Origin: Clostridiaceae bacterium | Lineage (GTDB): Bacteria > Bacillota > Clostridia > Oscillospirales > Acutalibacteraceae | Reading direction: 5' to 3' | DNA length: 11,845 nucleotides | Assembly (NCBI GenBank): GCA_016292705.1 | Contig: JAEDHZ010000031.1 | Location: forward strand, 1 to 11,845 | Shown here: one piece after another, positions 7,038 through 11,845 of the stretch | Layout of the letters: each line of letters starts with the position of its first letter | Position numbering within the stretch: position 1 is the stretch's first letter | Position numbers and translations under genes: made by a program | Notes under the pieces: model-generated | Databases searched by the model: none | Told to the model about the DNA's origin: nothing | Seen by the model: the letters and a program-made list of their open reading frames with translations, nothing else

Positions 7038-8292
7038 ACCCGGCCGTCCGTTCGGCACTTTTGACTGGTCTGATCTTGCGGATGAAAATGTTTCCCGTCC
7101 GAAGGATATCACTTCGGATATGTGGACGCCGATAAGCGCAGGAAAGCCGGAAACACAGCGCCGTCCGAACGGGAACCTTGTTGACAGAGAAAAAGGCGCA
7201 AAGGTCAGCCCGGGGAAGGGCGGCTCAAAGAAAAGCACTTCGCCCGGAAAAAAGAGCCGGTCGCAAAACCCGCCGGAAAAGAAAAATAACCGTCCCGCTC
7301 AACCGGCACAGAAAAAGAAAAAACAATCGGAAGAACAAAAGCGAACGGCTGCCTTGCAGGCTGAAAGGCGCAATGCTGCAAGGCAAAGGCGTGAAGAGCT
7401 TGAAAGGGCCAGGGAACGCCGTGCCTATGAAAACGAAAGAAAGCACTATGAAAAGGCGAGCGAAAGCTATAATCGCCAGCGCAATCTCGGCAGCTCCCGT
7501 GAGGAGCTGAGCAAAAAGCGGGCAAGAAAAAAGCGCAGAAGCAAAAGCTTTTATGCCGTAACAATAACGGCAGGCATACTTCTTGCCGCCGTTTTTGCAA
7601 CACTGATTTTCTGTTTTGCCGTGGGCTCGCCTGTGGCTGTGATTGAAGTCAGCGGGGAGTGCGTCTATTCCCCGAACGATGTGATTGCCGCCTGCGGAGT
7701 TGTTCCCGGTGAAAACATCTTCACCGTCAGAGAAAAAAAGGTCAATGCCGTTCTGAGCAGGGCGCTTCCGTATATCGGTTCGGTGGAGGTTGAACGCAAT
7801 TTTCCGGACAAGCTCATTTTGAAAGTTAATCCGACAAGCGAAAAATACCTCATTGCAGTCAAAAACAGCTATATATGCCTTGACGAGAGCGAAAAGGTGC
7901 TTTCGGTGAAAAAGAAAAAACTGCGTGACGGCACATATCGCCTTGAGGGTTTCAAAGGCCAGAGCGTTCAGCCCGGCGAAAGATATGAGCCGTGTGAAGA
8001 GGATGAAAAGCGTTTTGAAAGCGCAAAAAGGATCATTGCTGCGCTTGAGGCCGCTTCAATCAAAAAGGCGAATGTCATAAAGCTTGAATCTCTTGACAAC
8101 ATAATTGTGGTATACGATTCACGCTTCAACATTTATCTCGGTGGTACTGACAGAACCGAAAAAAAGCTGTCGCTTTGCGCTGAGGTAATCAGGAGCAATG
8201 ACGCAAAGAGCAATACCGGATATATTGATGCCCGTTTCGATTCCCGGGCATACTTCAATGAGGGCAAAATGGAATATGATGCGGACAAATAG
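7015..8292 (+). CDS. ftsQ: Cell division protein FtsQ/DivIB with long basic cytoplasmic N-terminus
   Basis: This bitopic divisome scaffold normally binds FtsB/DivIC and FtsL and links them to FtsW and the septal PBP. From ATG 7015 it has 425 residues. Residues 1-177 are a Lys/Arg/Gln/Glu-rich region, probably disordered with a helical charged stretch near 105-165. One membrane helix spans about 179-203, preceded by KKRARKKRRSKS, which fixes it inside. The extracytoplasmic part starts with a POTRA-like domain (about 208-275), including VIEVSGECVYSPNDVIAACG, GENIFTVREKKVNAVLSRALPYIGSVEVERNFPDKLILKV, and continues as the beta domain. I chose ATG 7015 because AAAGGAG (7000-7006) is 8 nt upstream; the longer TTG form at 6997 would start before that site. 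It overlaps murA by 23 nt, suggesting translational coupling. The cytoplasmic arm is far longer than that of the best-studied FtsQ/DivIB proteins. Confidence 0.9.
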   Translation: MENEKKNKPGRPFGTFDWSDLADENVSRPKDITSDMWTPISAGKPETQRRPNGNLVDREKGAKVSPGKGGSKKSTSPGKKSRSQNPPEKKNNRPAQPAQKKKKQSEEQKRTAALQAERRNAARQRREELERARERRAYENERKHYEKASESYNRQRNLGSSREELSKKRARKKRRSKSFYAVTITAGILLAAVFATLIFCFAVGSPVAVIEVSGECVYSPNDVIAACGVVPGENIFTVREKKVNAVLSRALPYIGSVEVERNFPDKLILKVNPTSEKYLIAVKNSYICLDESEKVLSVKKKKLRDGTYRLEGFKGQSVQPGERYEPCEEDEKRFESAKRIIAALEAASIKKANVIKLESLDNIIVVYDSRFNIYLGGTDRTEKKLSLCAEVIRSNDAKSNTGYIDARFDSRAYFNEGKMEYDADK

Positions 8293-8303
8293 TCCTTTTG
8301 CAC

Positions 8304-8343
8304 AAAAAACTCTCGTCAGGATATGTTTTGACGGGAGTTTTTT
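8304..8343 (+). terminator. Intrinsic terminator after ftsQ, probably bidirectional
   Basis: AAAAAACTCTCGTCA (8304-8318) pairs with TGACGGGAGTTTTTT (8329-8343): 15 bp with one G-U wobble and a 10-nt loop. The stem ends in six T residues and, on the opposite strand, also in six, so it could stop transcription both ways. It lies 11 nt after the ftsQ stop and marks the end of the dcw transcript. Confidence 0.9.
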
Positions 8344-8371
8344 AACAAAGTTTTAATTTTTCAAAAAATCC

Positions 8372-8400
8372 TCGACATTTTGTAAAAGCAATGTTAAAAT
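8372..8400 (+). promoter_or_regulatory. Sigma-A-like promoter for the M28 peptidase gene
   Basis: TCGACA (8372-8377, five of six matches to TTGACA) is 17 nt from TAAAAT (8395-8400, five of six to TATAAT), in an A/T-rich stretch directly after the terminator. Transcription would begin near 8407. This makes the TTG at 8408 an unlikely start codon unless the message is leaderless. Confidence 0.7.
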
Positions 8401-8459
8401 TATCGAGTTGACGATACCGGAGTATGTTCCGGGTTCAGATTCAAGTACTATGAAAAATG

Positions 8460-8466
8460 AAAGGGG
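8460..8466 (+). promoter_or_regulatory. Ribosome-binding site deciding the M28 peptidase start
   Basis: AAAGGGG is followed 1 nt later by ATG 8468, too close to use, and 7 nt later by TTG 8474, a good spacing. The ATG at 8450 lies upstream of this motif and has no comparable site before it. This favours TTG 8474. Confidence 0.5.
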
Positions 8467-8473
8467 TATGGTT

Positions 8474-9721
8474 TTGAAGGCTACAGAGAGTGTTAAGAAC
8501 TATCCTTCTTCTCTGAGAATGTACACAAACTATGCAACAAGAGAAATTAGGAAGATCTGCAAGGAGATAGGCCCCCGTGCTTCCGGAACAGAGAGCGAAA
8601 GAAAGGCCCAGGAGCATTTCAGGGAAGAAATGAAAACCTGCGCCGACGATGTTCAGCTTGAGGAATTTGAAATGCACAAGTATGCATTCATGGGCTGGGT
8701 TGTTATTGACGGCATTTCAATGCTGCTTGCCCTGCTGTTTTCGTTCCTCAAAATGCCTGTTGTTTCGCTTGCGCTTGCGGTTGTTGCGCTTGTTTGCCTT
8801 TTTGCGGAGTTTTTGATGTATTGGGAATTTCTTGATCCGTTTTTCCCGAAAGCAACATCAACAAATGTTATCGGAAGAAGAAAACCGACCGGCGAGATTA
8901 AAAGAAGAATCATCTTTTCCGGTCATGTTGACTCGTCCTATGAATGGACATACACCCACCTTGGCGGAAAGGTAATGCTTTTCGCTGTCGGAATCTATGC
9001 CGTTGTGGGAATGTTCTTTGTTTTCGGTGTTTCAATCATTTCAGTTGTCAAGGGCGGAGCGGTCAATGCTGAGCTTGAGGGCTTTTTGAAGGTTCTTCAG
9101 TATGCACAGCTTGCATTCATCCCTGCATTTATCGCTGTTTTGTTCTTCACAAACTTCAGGCTTCCCGTTGAGGGCGCTAACGACAACCTCACAGGCAGCG
9201 TAGCAGCTGTTGCTGTTCTCAAATTCCTTGAGGATAACGATATCCGCTTTGAACACACCGAGGTCTGTGCTCTGACAACAGGTTCGGAGGAAGCCGGACT
9301 TCGCGGCGCAAGAGCATTTGCAAAGCGCCACATCAAGGAGCTTCAGGAAGTTGAAACCGTTTATTTCGGCATGGACACTCTTCGTGACTATGAAGATATG
9401 GCTATCTACAGCCGTGACATGACGGGAACCGTTAAAACTGACCCGAGGGTTTGCGCACTCATGAAAAAGGGTGCCGAGTTGGCAGGTCTTGATCTTCCGT
9501 ATGCATCGGTATACATGGGCGCTTCAGATGCTGCCGCAGTTTCAAAACTCGGCGTTCCGGCTGCAACTCTTGCCGCAATGAACCCCGGCCCGCCGAAGTA
9601 TTATCATACAAGAGATGACAAGGCGGACATCCTTATTCCTAAGACTGTTGAAAAGGGCCTTGACATCTGCCTTCAGTCGCTCTTCCTTTTTGATGAGCAG
9701 GGACTCAAGGAAAGCTATTGA
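8474..9721 (+). CDS. Membrane-embedded M28-family zinc metallopeptidase
   Basis: M28 peptidases are two-zinc aminopeptidases or carboxypeptidases. From TTG 8474 the product has 415 residues. All metal and catalytic motifs are present in order: GHVDSS (H151, D153), GANDNLTG (D237), GSEEAGLRGARAF (E272 as likely general base, E273 as ligand), GMDT (D301) and YYHTRDDK (H378). Four predicted membrane helices lie at about 74-94, 95-118, 167-192 and 207-228. The last two fall between D153 and D237, a gap of about 84 residues where soluble M28 enzymes usually have a short loop. The basic stretch GRRKPTGEIKRR (about 133-146) between helices 2 and 3 hints that the catalytic part faces the cytoplasm; that is inference. 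There is no signal peptide. The gene has its own promoter and terminator. Alternative starts are ATG 8450 and TTG 8408. The substrate is unknown, and its position beside wall genes does not prove a wall role. Confidence 0.88.
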   Translation: MKATESVKNYPSSLRMYTNYATREIRKICKEIGPRASGTESERKAQEHFREEMKTCADDVQLEEFEMHKYAFMGWVVIDGISMLLALLFSFLKMPVVSLALAVVALVCLFAEFLMYWEFLDPFFPKATSTNVIGRRKPTGEIKRRIIFSGHVDSSYEWTYTHLGGKVMLFAVGIYAVVGMFFVFGVSIISVVKGGAVNAELEGFLKVLQYAQLAFIPAFIAVLFFTNFRLPVEGANDNLTGSVAAVAVLKFLEDNDIRFEHTEVCALTTGSEEAGLRGARAFAKRHIKELQEVETVYFGMDTLRDYEDMAIYSRDMTGTVKTDPRVCALMKKGAELAGLDLPYASVYMGASDAAAVSKLGVPAATLAAMNPGPPKYYHTRDDKADILIPKTVEKGLDICLQSLFLFDEQGLKESY

Positions 9722-9757
9722 TGCGTTTTCAGTGTTCATAGAAATCTGACTGATAAT

Positions 9758-9810
9758 AAGCCGTAATTTTCAGGAAAGAAACGCTTTCGTGAATTGCGGC
9801 TTTTATTATT
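9758..9810 (+). terminator. Intrinsic terminator after the M28 peptidase gene
   Basis: AAGCCGTAATT (9758-9768) pairs with AATTGCGGCTT (9792-9802), 11 bp with one G-U wobble. Beyond an internal loop, GAAAG and CTTTC extend the stem around a small AAACG loop. TTTTATTATT (9801-9810) follows. It begins 36 nt after the stop codon. Confidence 0.8.
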
Positions 9811-9864
9811 TGCAGCAGTCATAAAATTTTAATCATGAATCGACTTTATTTTCAATTTCTTTGG

Positions 9865-9893
9865 TTGACTTTGAAATAAAAAAGTTGTATTAT
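9865..9893 (+). promoter_or_regulatory. Strong sigma-A-like promoter for the surface-protein gene
   Basis: TTGACT (9865-9870) and TATTAT (9888-9893) are each five of six matches to consensus and are spaced by exactly 17 nt. The region around and upstream of them is A/T-rich. The start point would be near 9900, leaving a leader of about 90 nt before the coding region. Confidence 0.8.
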
Positions 9894-9936
9894 ATCAGAG
9901 TGTATAGTTATAACAGTCATATTTGTTCAGAATATA

Positions 9937-9965
9937 TTCCGGCGGTCAGCTGGGTTTTGCCGGGG
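9937..9965 (+). promoter_or_regulatory. Small hairpin in the 5' leader of the surface-protein gene
   Basis: TTCCGGC (9937-9943) can pair with GCCGGGG (9959-9965), five G-C pairs plus two G-U pairs, around a 15-nt loop that itself contains the palindrome CAGCTG. It ends 4 nt before AAGGA (9970-9974). It could affect translation or message stability. I do not recognise it as a known riboswitch class. Confidence 0.35.
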
Positions 9966-9989
9966 ATTCAAGGAAAGTGAAAGAAGGTC

Positions 9990-11825
9990 ATGCTCTTGAA
10001 AATAAATAGGCTTTGCTCGTTTATGCTCGTTTTGCTTGTTGTTGCGGGACTTGTCTGTTCTCCGTTTTGCGCTTCGGCAACAGTTACCGCAAACAGCGGA
10101 AAGCCGGAAATTCTTCCCGGACATCCCCGTTCATGTTCTCCCGTATACAGCAAAGCGTGGCTTGACAATGTTGTTATCAGAGACAATGCTTCGGCAATTG
10201 CAACGGCACGCCTTGTTCCCAAGGATGCTTATCCGTACAGTCATACCTTTGATGAATTTGTCAATGAGGTCAACAATTATTCTGTTCTTAACCTCATCAA
10301 TGAAGAGACAGCTGCTTCGGCATACGCAGAAGTGGTCACGGTTATGTACTACATGGTTACTGCGCTCGGAATGACGGGCAACAGTGCGGAAATGAAGAAT
10401 TACATAAGAAGCATGGGTATTACCGTTCCTCCGCTTGAAACTGCGGAGGATGAAATGAAGGTGGCTGTGGTTTATGCCGCTTTGAAGTATGATGCGGTTT
10501 ATACCCTCTATAACAAAAAAGTGTCTTTTCCCCAGGGTATTTCACTTGACAGCGCAATCTGTGTTATTCTTGCGGCTCTGACGGGTACATTCCTGCCCTC
10601 CGGTGTTGATACCCTTTCGGGCTTTGCGGTCAACAGCATAAAAACTTATATTTCACAGTCTGAATCGCTCCCGGTCAGCAACAATCCGGGCAATGACGAA
10701 ATCTTCCATTGGGCAAAGGTGATTACCGCAAGCGCCAACGATTATGATGTTCCCGTTGAGGCATACAACACCCTTTCGGCTGATGAAAAGGATTATGTTG
10801 ACTACGCATATTTTGCTTCAATTTTAAACAAGATCTATAAAATCAGGCTGGATCCCGTGAAGCTTGCCGAAGCAGACAGGAATCCGGACAAAAACAGCCT
10901 TCAGACGCTCATTCTTCAGACAATGCTTGATGAGTCTGCTGTTGATTATTCGATTGACGATTCATGTGAAATGCTGTTCAAGGCTGCTTGCGAAAGCGGC
11001 AGATTCCCGCTTGATGAGGAGTTTTACAGCGATATTTTCAACTATGACCTTTATGTTTCAGCCGACTGTTCAAAGGTTTGGTTCACTCCGTTTGCGCTTG
11101 CTTCGCAGGTTGGCGGTGACGATTCATACCTCAGGATATATCTCGGTGAAACCGAGATGAAACCGAGCAAAACCGCCGCTTTTGTGCTCGACGCCTCAAA
11201 GAGCAACGAGATTATTAACCTCAAGGTTGTTTATGAGGATCCGTCAGGATTGCCGGAAACCGTGCTTTACAGCTTTACGGTCAAAAGGAGTGCTGTTTCA
11301 GCAGGCAACAGCGAAAATCAGAACGGAATCAAAGCTGAAATTCAGGGAATGATTGACGGAATCATTCCGTCCGACAACGAAAAAGCGAACTCCATTGTGG
11401 GAAATGTTATGTCGCAGGTTGATTCGGCTCTTTCGGGAACAACTTCTGTGAACAACTCAGGTGTGCTCACAACCTTTGCCATCGGCGGTTCATCTTCGGG
11501 CGGCTATGATTCAAGCCCCGAAAAAACTTCTGACGGAGTTGACTTCAGCTATCTTTCCGAGCTTATGAGCGAAACATTTGAAAACGGTAGCAAGGTTTCC
11601 GATGTGCTTGAAATTACCGGAACAAATCAGCCCCAGAAAACTGTTTCACTTGTTCAGAAAACAGTTCAGACGATTAAGGAGAATCCGCAGATTGCGGCCG
11701 CTCCGACAGGCATAATCGCCCTCGGTGCGCTCGGCGGATATATCTGGACAAGGCGCAAAAAGACGGTTCAGGATATTTATCTTGAGGAGGAAGAAACGGA
11801 CCGTAAAAATGAAAATGACAGTTAA
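9990..11825 (+). CDS. Exported membrane-anchored protein of unknown function
   Basis: I do not recognise a named family. The 611-residue product starts with a typical signal peptide: basic LKINR, a hydrophobic core at about 11-23, and a signal peptidase I site after A28-S29-A30. Residues about 60-340 look mainly alpha-helical. Residues about 350-433 look like a beta-sandwich, from YDLYVSADCSKVWFTPF to the strand YSFTVKR, loosely like cadherin-like or Ig-like surface modules. A Ser/Gly/Asn-rich linker (about 435-525) follows, then a membrane helix at 569-586 and the tail TRRKKTVQDIYLEEEE (587-602), which sets the C-terminus inside. There is no LPXTG motif, so it would be anchored by the helix rather than by sortase. 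ATG 9990 has AGAAGG (9982-9987) only 2 nt upstream; TTG 9996, in frame, has 8-nt spacing, and AAGGA at 9970-9974 is an alternative site for the ATG. It has its own promoter. No enzyme motif is visible. Confidence 0.82.
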   Translation: MLLKINRLCSFMLVLLVVAGLVCSPFCASATVTANSGKPEILPGHPRSCSPVYSKAWLDNVVIRDNASAIATARLVPKDAYPYSHTFDEFVNEVNNYSVLNLINEETAASAYAEVVTVMYYMVTALGMTGNSAEMKNYIRSMGITVPPLETAEDEMKVAVVYAALKYDAVYTLYNKKVSFPQGISLDSAICVILAALTGTFLPSGVDTLSGFAVNSIKTYISQSESLPVSNNPGNDEIFHWAKVITASANDYDVPVEAYNTLSADEKDYVDYAYFASILNKIYKIRLDPVKLAEADRNPDKNSLQTLILQTMLDESAVDYSIDDSCEMLFKAACESGRFPLDEEFYSDIFNYDLYVSADCSKVWFTPFALASQVGGDDSYLRIYLGETEMKPSKTAAFVLDASKSNEIINLKVVYEDPSGLPETVLYSFTVKRSAVSAGNSENQNGIKAEIQGMIDGIIPSDNEKANSIVGNVMSQVDSALSGTTSVNNSGVLTTFAIGGSSSGGYDSSPEKTSDGVDFSYLSELMSETFENGSKVSDVLEITGTNQPQKTVSLVQKTVQTIKENPQIAAAPTGIIALGALGGYIWTRRKKTVQDIYLEEEETDRKNENDS

Positions 11826-11832
11826 TTAACTG
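11819..11832. repeat. 14-bp perfect palindrome across the stop codon
   Basis: CAGTTAATTAACTG is identical to its reverse complement and includes the TAA stop at 11823-11825. TGACAG also occurs as a direct repeat on both sides (11817-11822 and 11831-11836). It may be chance, a protein-binding site or part of a structure that continues beyond the window. The remaining bases to 11845 hold nothing else I can name. Confidence 0.4.
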
Positions 11833-11845
11833 ACAGCAGAACGCC

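Noticed and set aside
6162..7238. 358-residue open frame on the - strand over murA and the start of ftsQ
   Set aside because: It is antisense to a fully motif-bearing murA, its translation is rich in Ser, Arg, Phe and Cys without any domain, and it lacks a ribosome site. It is a shadow of murA codon usage.
10047..10073. Possible lipobox cysteines (C23, C27) in the signal peptide of the surface protein
   Set aside because: The residues before both cysteines do not match the L-x-G/A-C pattern, while A28-S29-A30 is a good signal peptidase I site.

Overview
The window carries the distal part of a division and cell-wall (dcw) gene cluster, followed by two separately transcribed genes for membrane or exported proteins. 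All genes are on the + strand. The gene order, the PASTA-containing class B PBP, the SEDS protein, the DivIB-type FtsQ, the AGGAGG-type ribosome sites and the moderate base composition suggest a Gram-positive member of the Clostridia, plausibly a gut Oscillospiraceae/Ruminococcaceae relative. That placement is inference from gene style, not from a marker-gene comparison. The MurE DNPR motif indicates meso-diaminopimelate peptidoglycan.

Bases 2-8292 hold a tight co-directional run: a class B PBP tail with two PASTA domains (5' end outside the window), murE, mraY, ftsW, murG, murA and ftsQ/divIB. Gaps are 20-80 nt, and murA and ftsQ overlap by 23 nt. Together these genes add meso-DAP to the UDP-MurNAc peptide (MurE), make the first committed precursor from UDP-GlcNAc (MurA), build lipid I and lipid II (MraY, MurG), polymerise and crosslink lipid II at the septum (FtsW with the PBP) and scaffold the divisome (FtsQ). 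murF is absent from its usual place between murE and mraY, murD is absent between mraY and ftsW, and no ftsA/ftsZ follows ftsQ. A strong intrinsic terminator at 8304-8343 closes the run.

Bases 8344-9810 form an independent unit: a sigma-A-like promoter, an M28-family metallopeptidase with four predicted membrane helices, and a hairpin terminator. Two of the helices lie between the first and second metal-binding motifs. Bases 9811-11825 form another unit: a near-consensus promoter, a leader of about 90 nt with a small hairpin, and a 611-residue protein of unknown function with a signal peptide, a large extracellular region and a C-terminal membrane anchor.

I found no mobile element, CRISPR array, tRNA, rRNA, defence module or obvious horizontally acquired island. 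The features most worth a second look are a KTA in place of KTG in the PBP, a hairpin between the ribosome site and the ATG starts of murG, the membrane-inserted M28 peptidase, the long basic cytoplasmic arm of FtsQ, and the unrecognised surface protein.
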